Part shown: positions 1 to 7,883 of the stretch, piece after piece | Position numbering within the stretch: the stretch's first letter is position 1 | How the letters are laid out: each line of letters begins with the position of its first letter | From: Ga0077555 sp031406575 | GTDB lineage: Bacteria > Pseudomonadota > Alphaproteobacteria > Rhizobiales > Hyphomicrobiaceae | Assembly: GCA_031406575.1 (NCBI GenBank) | Contig: JANOHP010000180.1 | Location: 1 to 17,105 of the forward strand | Direction of reading: 5' to 3' | Length of the DNA stretch: 17,105 nt | Notes under the pieces: model-generated | Told to the model about the DNA's origin: nothing | What the model saw: the letters and a program-made list of their open reading frames with translations, nothing else | The model's database searches: none | Position numbers and translations under genes: made by a program

Positions 1-321
1 CACCAGCACTCAGGTGCGTGACTCGCAGACCCAGGCAGCAGGCCTGGCCGCGCGCTGGCAGAGTGCGGATCAGCAACTGGTCATGCGCTGGCAGCTGGAG
101 CCGCGCGAGCCGTATCCATCGCCATCGGGCTCAACCCGACGAACGATAATGCCAAAGCGGGAGCTGCGAGGTATTTCAGAAAACGCATGTCACTCTCCTT
201 TTTAATCAGGCGGTGCGTGATCCCAGGTCAGACACTGGTTAAACGCTCGGGTTCACCGTTTCCGTCTGAAAAAATCATCGCAAGAGTGCACTTTTCCGCC
301 GCAGCGAACCGGACCCGACGC
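1..321. other. Left-edge region without a confident gene
   Basis: Apart from the short signal-peptide-like frame at 81-188, I see no protein with recognisable motifs on either strand here. A plus-strand frame covers roughly 14-205 but has no ribosome binding site or known motif. Positions 189-321 separate that peptide from the stop codon of the oxidoreductase at 322. No clear terminator or promoter could be recognised in it. Confidence 0.5.
81..188 (-). CDS. Possible short secreted peptide or truncated gene start (35 codons)
   Basis: An ATG at 188 is preceded on the minus strand by AAAAAGGAG with 6 bases of spacing, an excellent ribosome binding site. It opens a frame beginning MRFLKYLAAPALALSF, a typical Sec signal peptide with a basic start, a hydrophobic core and an alanine-rich cleavage region (ARAAPAASA). 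A TGA stops it after 35 codons, right after the presumed cleavage site, leaving almost no mature protein. Downstream of the stop another frame stays open to the window edge, so this could be the 5' end of a secreted protein broken by a frameshift. No recognisable domain follows. The start signals are seen directly; expression and function are unknown. Confidence 0.35.
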   Translation of the reverse strand: MRFLKYLAAPALALSFVGLSPMAMDTARAAPAASA

Positions 322-1161
322 TCATGCCTTCGTGAGGGGCGCGATCGTGTCGATATGTTGGAGGATTTCGTCACGCGACAGGTCGGGGATCTCCAGGAGA
401 ACCCGGCCAATTCCCGCATCGCGATAGGCCGCCAGTTTGGCGGCATCGGAGGGCGCCCGGAACACGGTGATGGACAAGCTGGCGAAATCGCGCCGCACCG
501 TCGAGGCAATCTGCCGTAGCCGCCCCACGGCTTCCTTGGGATCGAACGCTGGGCCACCGCGCGGAAACCATCCGTCACAATATTCCACCACGCGGCGCAG
601 CGTGTGGTCGGTCTCGCCACCCATCAATATCGGGGGGTGGGGTTTCTGGACCGGCTTGGGATAGCTCCATACGGGATCGAAGTTCACGAATTCGCCGTGG
701 AACTGCGCTTCCTCCTCGGTCCACATCGCCTTCATGGCGAGCAGGCGCTCGCGCACGATCTTGAAGCGGTCCGCGTAGCGCGTGCCGTGGTTTTCCATCT
801 CGTCGACATTCCAGCCGCCGCCGACGCCCAGCTCGAAACGACCACCCGACAGCATGTCGAGGCTCGCGATCACCTTGGCGGTGACGATCGGGTCGCGCTG
901 CGCCATCAGGCAGATGCCCGTGCCGAGCCGCAGCGTCGTTGTGGCGGCGGCCGCAAACGACAACGCCACGAACGGATCGTGCGTGTGCGCATAGCGCTTG
1001 GGTAATTCACCCCCACCGGGGAATGGTGATTTGCGCGACAGCGGGATGTGCGTGTGCTCGCACACGAACAGAGACTCGAACCCGCGATCTTCGAGGGACC
1101 GGGCCAACTCGCCTGGCGTGATGCCGTAGTCCGTGGGAAAATAAAAGACGCCGACACGCAT
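322..1161 (-). CDS. LLM-class (luciferase-like) F420-dependent-type oxidoreductase
   Basis: Encodes 279 residues with the single-domain TIM-barrel pattern of bacterial luciferase-like flavin/F420 oxidoreductases of the TIGR03619 type. Family landmarks in order are the N-terminal MRVGVFYFPTD strand, the FESLFVCEHTHIP segment, LRLGTGICLMAQRDPI, the SGGRFELGVGGGWN glycine-rich stretch, and KPHPPILMGG near residue 190. The ATG at 1161 is chosen because CGGAGG lies 8 bases upstream and the family begins with this strand; an open frame extends upstream to 1440 but looks like spacer. The substrate cannot be read from sequence. Members of this family use FMN or F420 to oxidise or reduce varied small molecules, and many alphaproteobacterial members are uncharacterised. 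It diverges from the NIPSNAP gene, so shared regulation is possible. Confidence 0.88.
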   Translation of the reverse strand: MRVGVFYFPTDYGITPGELARSLEDRGFESLFVCEHTHIPLSRKSPFPGGGELPKRYAHTHDPFVALSFAAAATTTLRLGTGICLMAQRDPIVTAKVIASLDMLSGGRFELGVGGGWNVDEMENHGTRYADRFKIVRERLLAMKAMWTEEEAQFHGEFVNFDPVWSYPKPVQKPHPPILMGGETDHTLRRVVEYCDGWFPRGGPAFDPKEAVGRLRQIASTVRRDFASLSITVFRAPSDAAKLAAYRDAGIGRVLLEIPDLSRDEILQHIDTIAPLTKA

Positions 1162-1438
1162 GGAGAAGTCCTCCGGTTGACCGCCGTCAGGGCGGGTGAG
1201 ATGTGCAGGGCCGTCGGGCAGCCACGTCGGGGCGTCCATTCGACCGTGCGATGCCTGACCTTTACCACGCGGGCGGGCAACACGGGCGATCGTGCACTGG
1301 CGGCGCGCTACCGCGCAAGCGGGTCCTGTTTCCGGTCGGACGGTTTCTGGTCGGGCGTTGCGGGCAGCGTTGCATCCATCGTAGGCTTGGTCGGGCAATA
1401 GTGCCCACCAGCCAGCATCCACACAGGGGGAGTGCGAC
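1162..1438. other. Divergent intergenic region between oxidoreductase and NIPSNAP genes
   Basis: This 277-base spacer must hold the start signals for two divergent genes. Ribosome binding sites are visible at both ends: CGGAGG for the minus gene, and CAGGGGGAG before 1439 for the plus gene. The hexamer GGTCGG recurs three times between about 1334 and 1395. I could not identify a convincing -35/-10 pair on either strand. Confidence 0.5.
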
Positions 1439-1762
1439 ATGGCCTTCTATGAACTGCGTCAATACAAGATCAAACCCGGAAAGATGGACGCCTGGCTGAA
1501 GATCATGGAGGGAGAGATTATTCCCTTCCAGGTCTCCAAGGGCATGGTGATCACCGGAAGCTATCGCGGCGAGACAGACGACAGCGTCTACGTGTGGACG
1601 CGCCGCTTCGAGAGCGAAGAGCAGCGCGATGCGCTCTACAAAGCCGTCTACGAGACCGACTACTGGAAGAACGTGGTCAGCCCGCAAGTCGGCGAATTGA
1701 TCGACCGGTCCGCGATCAACGTGCAGCGCATCGTGGCGACGCGCATGTCCACGGCGCAGTGA
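1439..1762 (+). CDS. NIPSNAP family protein
   Basis: A 107-residue protein that fits one NIPSNAP domain, a ferredoxin-like dimeric alpha-beta barrel fold. It begins with the typical MAFYELRQYKIKPGKM strand, followed by a helix and a tryptophan/arginine strand (VYVWTRRFES), then the ALYKAVYETDYWKN segment near residues 64-78. The start at 1439 has AGGGGGAG about 7 bases upstream, and the length matches single-domain bacterial members. Biochemical roles of bacterial NIPSNAP proteins are mostly unknown; they often sit beside oxidoreductases or catabolic genes. Here the gene diverges from a luciferase-like oxidoreductase, which hints at a shared pathway, but this is inference. It converges tail to tail with the PcfJ-like gene, with a 21-base gap. 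Confidence 0.87.
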   Translation: MAFYELRQYKIKPGKMDAWLKIMEGEIIPFQVSKGMVITGSYRGETDDSVYVWTRRFESEEQRDALYKAVYETDYWKNVVSPQVGELIDRSAINVQRIVATRMSTAQ

Positions 1763-1783
1763 AGAGGGTGGTCGGCGGCCGGA

Positions 1784-3016
1784 TCAACTGCGGTCGCCGG
1801 CGGCTGAGAGTCCTTCGACGGTGAGGGGTCGCCTGGGCGTGCGGGGAGTGGTGGTGGCCATCACCGGCACGGCGGGCGTCGATCGTGGTGAGCGCACTTT
1901 CAGTCCCAACACCGGTGCGCCGATCCGCTGCGCCAAACCTGCCGCGATCAGAGCGTGCGCATAAGGTTTCCACAGGGCCTTCAGCGCTTCCCGCGTGGCC
2001 GATGTCGGCGTCGGTGAGATCGCGATCGCGCGGAATGGCTGAGCACCGAGCCAGGCATGAACGGCCTGCCAAACAGCAGGTGGAGCCCGCCGATTGCGGG
2101 GGCCGCGAATTTGCGAGACGCACGCCATCGTCACTTCGTCGGCCCGCTGCGTCAGCTCGAGATCGGCAATCGAACGGCCGTCGCGGCGCACGCTGAAGAT
2201 GCGCACACGCCCATAGGCCAGATGCGCGGCGTACTGGTCGAGGCAGTTGTCCATTGCCATGCTTTCGGCGATGAAATCCTGCGCCGACTGGAGGTGCACG
2301 ATCTGCAGTCCCTGCACCGTGGCATCTTCGAACCACGCATCGCGTGGCTCGCCAGCCAAGGCGCCGACGAGATCGATGCGCTTCTTCCAAACGGCGATAT
2401 CGTCGCGCGCTTTTTTCCAGCCGATGTCGGGCGACCACCCCGTGCGCAAAATTCGGTGCCCCGGTGACGCGGGATGGCAACTCGCCCAGGCCCACGCCAT
2501 GATCCATTGCAGGTCTTCGTCGCTGGTGAGCGGAGGCAACATACGCGGCTCGCGCGCGACCCATAACGCAAAGTCGCGACCCACGAGTTCCAGGGCCATA
2601 CACACGCGGTCGAGCCAGAGGCCGCATTCCGAGGGATTGGACGGCATCCGCGAGGTCATTGTGGTGCGGAACTCGACATCGTTGGGAAGTGGGGGCAAGT
2701 GGCACAGCAACGCTTGCGTCGGCACGCGGCGCATCCACATCGGCAGACCCAGTGCAGTACTTGCAACCTTGAGTGCCGCGCCGTCTTCGATGGCGTCGAG
2801 CGTGGCCGCGCGGACCCGCGAGGTGCCGTAGCCTGTCGCCAACGCAAAAAGAAGGGCGGGGAAACTGTCGGCCAAATCCTCCAACGCGGTAGAGGACGCG
2901 GTGAGGACCGAAATCGGCCGGCGATACGGTGGGGCGAAAGCCTGCAAACGTCGGCGCCGCCGCACAATGCGGTTTTCGGGCGCCGAGGGACAGACGAGAG
3001 AACTCACCGGTTGCAT
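1784..3016 (-). CDS. PcfJ-like domain protein of unknown function
   Basis: Encodes 410 residues. The recognisable part is around residues 250-285: an MDNCLDQY motif (C258, Y262), then a basic loop, IFSVRRDGRSIADLEL strands and a variable tail. This Cys-x3-Tyr plus two-strand pattern is typical of PcfJ-like proteins, named after a gene of enterococcal conjugative plasmid pCF10; usual members carry His before the Cys, while this one has Asn257. The N-terminal 240 residues are helical-looking and rich in Trp and Arg with no domain I recognise. The ATG at 3016 is preferred because GCGGAG sits 7 bases upstream; a TTG at 3031 lacks a good site. The C-terminal 40 residues are Pro/Arg/Thr rich and probably disordered. 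No conjugation genes are nearby. Function unknown. Confidence 0.72.
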   Translation of the reverse strand: MQPVSSLVCPSAPENRIVRRRRRLQAFAPPYRRPISVLTASSTALEDLADSFPALLFALATGYGTSRVRAATLDAIEDGAALKVASTALGLPMWMRRVPTQALLCHLPPLPNDVEFRTTMTSRMPSNPSECGLWLDRVCMALELVGRDFALWVAREPRMLPPLTSDEDLQWIMAWAWASCHPASPGHRILRTGWSPDIGWKKARDDIAVWKKRIDLVGALAGEPRDAWFEDATVQGLQIVHLQSAQDFIAESMAMDNCLDQYAAHLAYGRVRIFSVRRDGRSIADLELTQRADEVTMACVSQIRGPRNRRAPPAVWQAVHAWLGAQPFRAIAISPTPTSATREALKALWKPYAHALIAAGLAQRIGAPVLGLKVRSPRSTPAVPVMATTTPRTPRRPLTVEGLSAAGDRS

Positions 3017-3161
3017 ACCGGAACTCCGCAAGCACGCTACGCTACTGGGACGCGAACGCTAGCTCCACATGATGGCGAAAACCGGAGCGCGCATGACGTC
3101 GAGGGAAGACAAAACCCCACGAAGTCGACACCGCCTTGGACCCCATGCGGATTTCAGGGTT

Positions 3162-3707
3162 TCAATTCAGTGCGGCCAGTCCCTTGTCGAAACCAGCCAG
3201 TGAGATCGGAATGCCGATTCCTGCTTCCTCCGACTGGAAAATGATGAAGACGGCCGTCTTGCCCGTGCGCAGTTGTTCGACGAGCTTGTCTTCCGCCACG
3301 ACCTGCGCGTAACAGGCGAAATTCTGGCACCGCAGGAAGGGCGCGTTGCCGACGTCCTTATCGTCGATCTTCAGGCCGAGGCCGGGGGGGAGCAGCACGC
3401 CGAGTGGCGCGAACACGCGCAATACGCGGGTGCCATTGGAAAATTTTTGGAAATAGACGGTCAGCCCGACGTTGTTGCGATCCTCAGCCGTCACACTCTG
3501 GACCAGTGCGCACGTCTCCGCCTTGGAACCGGGAGGCTGCTTGCAGACAACCTGCCAGTGGCCGTGCTGCGCCTTGACTGTGCCGTCCGGCGCCTGCGCC
3601 CAGGCCCGATGGCTCGGCGCTGCACACAGGACGAGCGCGCTCGCGAGGACGAGCAAACCGAGCCCTTCCCGACGAAGCCTCGAGCACAGTCGAGCGATGA
3701 GCGTCAC
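3162..3707 (-). CDS. Invasion-associated locus B (IalB) family secreted protein
   Basis: Encodes a 181-residue precursor. A GTG start at 3707 is chosen because GAGG lies 6 bases upstream and it puts a clean Sec signal peptide at the N-terminus (basic residues 6-13, hydrophobic core 15-30, likely cleavage after AWA at residue 37). The frame stays open further upstream to 3893, but that part lacks protein-like character. The mature part matches the IalB fold: a GHWQVVC start (C55), C66, a YFQKF strand, and the FLRCQNFACYAQ cysteine pair (C127, C132), which probably form disulfides. IalB was described from Bartonella, but homologues are widespread in free-living Rhizobiales, so the name should not be read as evidence of invasion. 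Its place upstream of ctaC recurs in related genomes as far as I recall. Confidence 0.85.
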   Translation of the reverse strand: MTLIARLCSRLRREGLGLLVLASALVLCAAPSHRAWAQAPDGTVKAQHGHWQVVCKQPPGSKAETCALVQSVTAEDRNNVGLTVYFQKFSNGTRVLRVFAPLGVLLPPGLGLKIDDKDVGNAPFLRCQNFACYAQVVAEDKLVEQLRTGKTAVFIIFQSEEAGIGIPISLAGFDKGLAALN

Positions 3708-4158
3708 GGCGGACCTCGTTGGACGGCCTTGACGACGCGCGCGAGGTGCGCGCCGAGAGGCAAGGGACGGGAACAGCTGAGCGCGGCCGCAGTCGGCGCG
3801 CATCGCCACGCTTTGCCGACAAATCGGGCCAAAGTGCGACTCTGCTGACGGTCCTATCCACTGGTTGCCCGAAGCGGCGACAGTTTGGCGCATTATGCCG
3901 CAGTCGCTTGGACTTGAGTGGGGTCAAACGCTCATGCTCATGTCCGGCCTGACTTCTGGTGCGCAGGAGGGGGTCACGGACACGACGGTCCGTTCTCTCG
4001 TTGCGCATCGGACGGAACGAGCGTATCGGCAATCGCGGCGCCATATCCAGGCCACCGTGTCACCTCGACGGGGGTGCGGGGTGGGACTAGGAACGCGGCG
4101 ACGGTACCGGACCTTTTGGTGGGATTAGGCTGACGTGGTCATGGCAGGAAGCGGACGC
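3708..4158. other. Spacer between ialB-like gene and the oxidase cluster
   Basis: These 451 bases separate two divergent genes and hold no protein with recognisable motifs on either strand. The region should contain the promoter of the cytochrome oxidase cluster and that of the ialB-like gene. A CATAAT hexamer on the minus strand (3892-3897) resembles a -10 box for the ialB-like gene but has no matching -35 at normal spacing. Short inverted sequences near 3988-4018 are too weak to call. No tRNA, repeat array or riboswitch is visible. Confidence 0.5.
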
Positions 4159-5106
4159 ATGGCGAAAAATGTGCACGGCTGGATGGCGCGCGGGGCAGTC
4201 CTCGCCGCGGCGGCCTTGATGAGCGCGACCGTGGTGCTAGCCGGTAATGGCCAGCCTTCGCCCTGGCAAATGGGCATGCAGGGCCATGCCACCGACATTT
4301 CAGATCGCATCAACTGGCTGCACGACTTCGTCAACTACATCATCATCATCATCACGTTGTTCGTGTTGGCGTTGCTCGTGGCGCTGGTCGTCAAATTCAA
4401 CGAGAAGGCCAACCCGACGCCGTCACGCACGACGCATCACACGGGTCTCGAAGTCGCCTGGACCGTCATACCGATCGTTATTTTGGTGATCATCGCCATC
4501 CCGTCGTTCCGGCTGCTGTTTGCGCAATACTCGTTCCCGCCGCCCGACCTGACGATCAAGGCGACGGGCAACCAGTGGAATTGGGACCACGCCTACCCCG
4601 ATCAGGGCGGCTTCTCGTTCAAGTCGATCATGTTGGACGACAAGGACCGCGCCGCGCGGATCGCCCGTGGCATCCCGTCGCCGCGGCTGCTCGCGGTCGA
4701 CAACGAGGTCGTGGTGCCGGTCAACAAGGTCGTGCACGTCCTCGTCACCGCCAACGACGTGATTCACAACTGGACCGTTCCCTCGTTCGGCTCGAAGGTC
4801 GACGCAGTGCCCGGCCGCGTGACGTCCACATGGTTCCGCGCCAACAAAGAAGGCGTGTTCTACGGACAATGCTCGGAATTGTGCGGCAAAGATCATGCGT
4901 TCATGCCGATCGCCGTTCGGGTCGTGAAAGAGCCGGTCTTTGCGGAATGGGCGGCAGCCATGAAGGCTCGTGACCGTGCCAAAGCCCGCGCCATCATCGA
5001 CAGGGTGGCTGTGGAGCATGCCGGCGGCAAGATTGCCGCCACTGACGAGCCGACGAAGACGACCGAAACCGCAGCCGCGCCGGCGACTCAACCGGCGACA
5101 CGTTGA
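4159..5106 (+). CDS. ctaC: Cytochrome c oxidase subunit II
   Basis: Encodes a 315-residue inner-membrane protein that accepts electrons from cytochrome c at its CuA centre and passes them to subunit I. A signal peptide (about residues 8-30, ending VVLAGNG) is followed by two membrane helices (about 59-79 and 99-121) and the periplasmic cupredoxin domain. All CuA ligands are present: H203, C238, E240 (backbone), C242, H246 and M249. The electron-entry tryptophan is W140, but the usual aromatic run reads QWNWDHAY rather than QWYWxYEY. A roughly 45-residue Ala/Thr-rich tail follows the copper site. The ATG at 4159 has AGGA 9 bases upstream; GTG 4135 and ATG 4141 are alternatives that only lengthen the N-terminus. 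No heme c motif is present, so this is a caa3-negative, aa3-type subunit. First gene of the oxidase cluster. Confidence 0.97.
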   Translation: MAKNVHGWMARGAVLAAAALMSATVVLAGNGQPSPWQMGMQGHATDISDRINWLHDFVNYIIIIITLFVLALLVALVVKFNEKANPTPSRTTHHTGLEVAWTVIPIVILVIIAIPSFRLLFAQYSFPPPDLTIKATGNQWNWDHAYPDQGGFSFKSIMLDDKDRAARIARGIPSPRLLAVDNEVVVPVNKVVHVLVTANDVIHNWTVPSFGSKVDAVPGRVTSTWFRANKEGVFYGQCSELCGKDHAFMPIAVRVVKEPVFAEWAAAMKARDRAKARAIIDRVAVEHAGGKIAATDEPTKTTETAAAPATQPATR

Positions 5107-5123
5107 GTGGTTTGGCGCGCTGA

Positions 5124-5139
5124 CCCGCGTTCGCGCGGG
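5124..5139 (+). other. Perfect TTCG-loop hairpin in the ctaC-ctaD spacer
   Basis: CCCGCG and CGCGGG form a perfect 6-base-pair stem closed by a TTCG loop. It lies 18 bases after the ctaC stop and 56 bases before ctaD. No T-run follows, so it is unlikely to be a full terminator; transcript stabilisation, processing or partial attenuation are possible roles. Confidence 0.5.
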
Positions 5140-5195
5140 ACGGCGAGGCTGGAACCGAACACGATCGAGACGAAGATCTCTGAAGGCGACTGAGC

Positions 5196-6845
5196 ATGGC
5201 CAGCACGGCGCACGAACACCACGACGATCATACCCCTTCGGCTTACAGTATGGGCCGCTGGCTCTACTCGACCAATCATAAAGACATCGGCACGATGTAC
5301 CTGCTCTTCGCCATGGTGGCGGGGTGTGTGGGTCTGTTCTTGTCGATCATGATGCGCATGGAGCTCTCAGAGCCCGGCATACAGTATTTCGCCAGCTCGC
5401 ACGCCTACAACGTGTTCGTGACCGGGCACGGCCTCATCATGGTGTTCTTCATGGTGATGCCGGCCATGATCGGCGGCTTCGGCAACTGGTTCGTGCCGCT
5501 GATGATCGGAGCGCCCGACATGGCGTTCCCGCGCATGAACAACATTTCCTTCTGGCTGCTGCCAGCTTCCTTCACGCTGCTCGTCATCTCCATGTTCGTG
5601 CCGGGTGCAGGCCCTTGCGATATGGGCGGCGATCGCTCCGGCTGCGGTGTCGGTGGTGGCTGGACGGTCTACGCGCCGCTGTCGACGACGGGTCATCCCG
5701 GCCCGGCGATGGATTTCGCCATTCTGTCGCTGCATCTTGCGGGCGCCTCGTCGATCCTGGGCGCGATCAACTTCATCACCACCATCTTCAACATGCGCGC
5801 GCCCGGCATGACGATCCACAAGATGCCGCTGTTCGTATGGTCGGTGCTGGTGACGGCGTTCCTGCTGCTGTTGTCACTGCCCGTTCTCGCGGGCGCCATT
5901 ACGATGCTGCTGACAGACCGCAACTTCGGCACGACGTTCTTCACGGCCTCGGGCGGCGGTGATCCGATCCTGTATCAGCATCTGTTCTGGTTCTTCGGTC
6001 ACCCCGAGGTCTACATTCTCATCCTGCCGGGCTTCGGCATGATCAGCCAGATCGTCTCGACGTTCTCGAAGAAGCCCGTGTTCGGCTATCTCGGCATGGC
6101 CTACGCCATGGTCGCGATCGGCGTCGTGGGCTTCGTCGTCTGGGCGCATCACATGTACACGTCCGGCATGGGCGTGCAGGCGCAGGCCTACTTCATCTTC
6201 GCGACGATGGTCATCGCGGTGCCCACGGGCGTGAAAATTTTCTCCTGGATCGCGACGATGTGGGGCGGCTCCATCCGCTTCACCGTGCCGATGCTGTGGG
6301 CGTTCGGCTTCATCTTCCTCTTCACGCTCGGTGGTGTGACCGGCGTCATGCTGGCCAACGCCGGCGTCGACCGCGCGCTGCACGACACCTATTACGTGGT
6401 CGCCCACTTCCACTACGTGCTGTCGCTGGGCGCCGTGTTCGCCATCTTCGGCGGCTTTACCTACTGGTTCCCGAAGATGTCGGGCTATCAGTTGAACGAG
6501 CGCATCGGTCAGGTTCACTTCTGGATGACCTTCGTGGGTGCCAACGTCACGTTCTTCCCGCAGCACTTCCTCGGCCTTGCCGGCATGCCGCGCCGCTACA
6601 TCGATTACCCCGATGCGTTCGCGGGCTGGAACATGGTGTCGTCCTACGGCTCTTACCTCACCGGCTTGGCGACGCTGCTGTTCTTCTTCGGTGTGGCTCT
6701 GGCCTTCGTGCGCAAAGAAAAGGCCGCCGATAATCCCTGGGGCGAAGGTGCAACGACGCTCGAGTGGACGCTGCCGTCGCCGCCCGCGTTCCACTCGTTC
6801 GAGACGCTGCCGCGCATCGTTCCGGACGCGAAGGATCGCCACTGA
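5196..6845 (+). CDS. ctaD: Cytochrome c oxidase subunit I, aa3 type
   Basis: Encodes the 549-residue catalytic subunit, with twelve expected membrane helices, that reduces oxygen at the heme a3-CuB site and pumps protons. Ligands are all present: H78 and H406 for heme a, H404 for heme a3, and H269, H318 and H319 for CuB. The GHPEVY motif gives the cross-linked Tyr (Y273) and E271 of the D channel, which places it in the A1 subfamily; D108 marks the D-channel entry and K347 the K channel. The start has AAGG 9 bases upstream and the N-terminus is His/Asp-rich (HEHHDDH). The loop after helix III is longer than usual and contains two cysteines, C141 and C150, before the conserved GWTVYAPLS segment. 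It lies 89 bases after ctaC. Confidence 0.98.
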   Translation: MASTAHEHHDDHTPSAYSMGRWLYSTNHKDIGTMYLLFAMVAGCVGLFLSIMMRMELSEPGIQYFASSHAYNVFVTGHGLIMVFFMVMPAMIGGFGNWFVPLMIGAPDMAFPRMNNISFWLLPASFTLLVISMFVPGAGPCDMGGDRSGCGVGGGWTVYAPLSTTGHPGPAMDFAILSLHLAGASSILGAINFITTIFNMRAPGMTIHKMPLFVWSVLVTAFLLLLSLPVLAGAITMLLTDRNFGTTFFTASGGGDPILYQHLFWFFGHPEVYILILPGFGMISQIVSTFSKKPVFGYLGMAYAMVAIGVVGFVVWAHHMYTSGMGVQAQAYFIFATMVIAVPTGVKIFSWIATMWGGSIRFTVPMLWAFGFIFLFTLGGVTGVMLANAGVDRALHDTYYVVAHFHYVLSLGAVFAIFGGFTYWFPKMSGYQLNERIGQVHFWMTFVGANVTFFPQHFLGLAGMPRRYIDYPDAFAGWNMVSSYGSYLTGLATLLFFFGVALAFVRKEKAADNPWGEGATTLEWTLPSPPAFHSFETLPRIVPDAKDRH

Positions 6846-6846
6846 A

Positions 6847-6879
6847 CCGCAGACCGGGTTTCACGACGCCCGGCTGCGG
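6847..6879 (+). other. Strong inverted repeat in the ctaD-ctaB spacer
   Basis: CCGCAG-A-CCGGG pairs with CCCGG-CTGCGG, giving 11 base pairs interrupted only by one bulged A at 6853, around a 10-base loop. It begins directly after the ctaD stop codon. There is no T-run, so a transcript-end protecting or processing element, or a leaky terminator, is more likely than full termination because ctaB follows 60 bases later. Confidence 0.55.
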
Positions 6880-6938
6880 AGACCCGACGAAGCACTGAGA
6901 AGCGCTTCGTCCGATGAACGGTTGGATTGGCACCACGC

Positions 6939-7883
6939 ATGGCGCAGACCAGTACGAGCGCAGTAGGCTTCGACCTCGACACGACCGGTGCGCGTGCCGG
7001 CGGCGCCGATGTCGGTGATTACCTGGCGCTCATGAAGCCGCGCGTCATGTCGCTGGTCGTGTTCACCGCGCTGACCGGCATCGTGGTCGCGCCGGGCACG
7101 CTGCATCCTGTGCTCGCCGTCATCGCTCTGCTGGCCATTGCAGTTGGCGCGGGCGCTTCGGGCGCGTTGAACATGTGGTGGGATGCCGACATCGACGCCA
7201 ACATGGAGCGCACGGCCGGCCGTCCGATCCCTGCGGGCCGCGTGACGCCCGGCGAAGCGCTCGTCTTCGGCATGGTGCTCAGCGGCGGTTCGGTGATGAC
7301 GCTCGGTGTCATCATCAATTGGGTCGCGGGCGCTCTGCTCGCGCTGACGATCGCTTTCTACATCGTCGTCTACACGATGTGGTTGAAGCGGCGCACGCCC
7401 CAGAACATCGTCATTGGTGGCGCTGCTGGCGCGTTCCCGCCGATGGTGGGCTGGGCGGCTGTCACCGGCTCTGTCAGCCTCGACAGCGTGCTGCTGTTCC
7501 TCATCATCTTCATGTGGACGCCGCCGCACTTCTGGGCGCTGGCCATGTATCGCTGCAAAGATTACGCCCGCGTCGGCGTGCCCATGCTGCCGGTCGTCGC
7601 CGGCCTCGACGAGACACGCCGCCAGATCGTCATCTACAGCGCATTGCTGGTGCCGCTCGCGGTGACGCCGGTGCTGACCGGCCTGGGCGGCATCGCCTAC
7701 GGGGTCACGTCGGCCGTACTCGGCGCGGTGTTCATGGGGCTCGCCGTCAACGTCTGGCGGCAGCGCGAGACCGTGGCCTCCGATCGCGCCTGCAGAAAAC
7801 TGTTCGGTTTCTCGATCTTTTATCTGTTCGCGCTGTTCGCCGTGTTGCTTGGCGAGGGTGTCGTCGCGTGGGCGCAGACATGA
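6939..7883 (+). CDS. ctaB: Protoheme IX farnesyltransferase (heme O synthase)
   Basis: Encodes a 314-residue polytopic UbiA-superfamily prenyltransferase that attaches a farnesyl group to heme b, making heme O, the precursor of the heme A used by subunit I. The first Asp-rich motif is intact (NMWWDADIDANMERTAGRP, D82 to P96) and the second region shows YTMWLKRRTPQN and FMWTPPHFWALAM. About eight or nine hydrophobic helices can be seen, matching the family. ATG 6939 is taken as the start; a TTG 12 bases upstream is an alternative, and neither has a strong ribosome binding site, so translation may be modest. The stop overlaps the start of the next gene as ATGA, indicating translational coupling. 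Confidence 0.95.
   Translation: MAQTSTSAVGFDLDTTGARAGGADVGDYLALMKPRVMSLVVFTALTGIVVAPGTLHPVLAVIALLAIAVGAGASGALNMWWDADIDANMERTAGRPIPAGRVTPGEALVFGMVLSGGSVMTLGVIINWVAGALLALTIAFYIVVYTMWLKRRTPQNIVIGGAAGAFPPMVGWAAVTGSVSLDSVLLFLIIFMWTPPHFWALAMYRCKDYARVGVPMLPVVAGLDETRRQIVIYSALLVPLAVTPVLTGLGGIAYGVTSAVLGAVFMGLAVNVWRQRETVASDRACRKLFGFSIFYLFALFAVLLGEGVVAWAQT

Noticed and set aside
3708..3893. N-terminal extension of the IalB-like protein to 3893
   Set aside because: It would bury the signal peptide behind about 60 residues of Arg-rich sequence; the GTG at 3707 has a good ribosome binding site.
4339..4353. Five ATC repeats in ctaC
   Set aside because: They encode a run of isoleucines in the first membrane helix after the signal peptide; nothing suggests a phase-variable tract because the unit is a whole codon.
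5874..6842. A 322-codon minus-strand open frame inside ctaD
   Set aside because: His/Arg/Glu-rich antisense of subunit I with no ribosome binding site or family motif.
7175..7879. Upstream extension of the CoxF-like reading frame through ctaB
   Set aside because: The part before 7880 is an out-of-frame read of ctaB; the hydrophobic, family-like sequence begins only at the ATG overlapping the ctaB stop.
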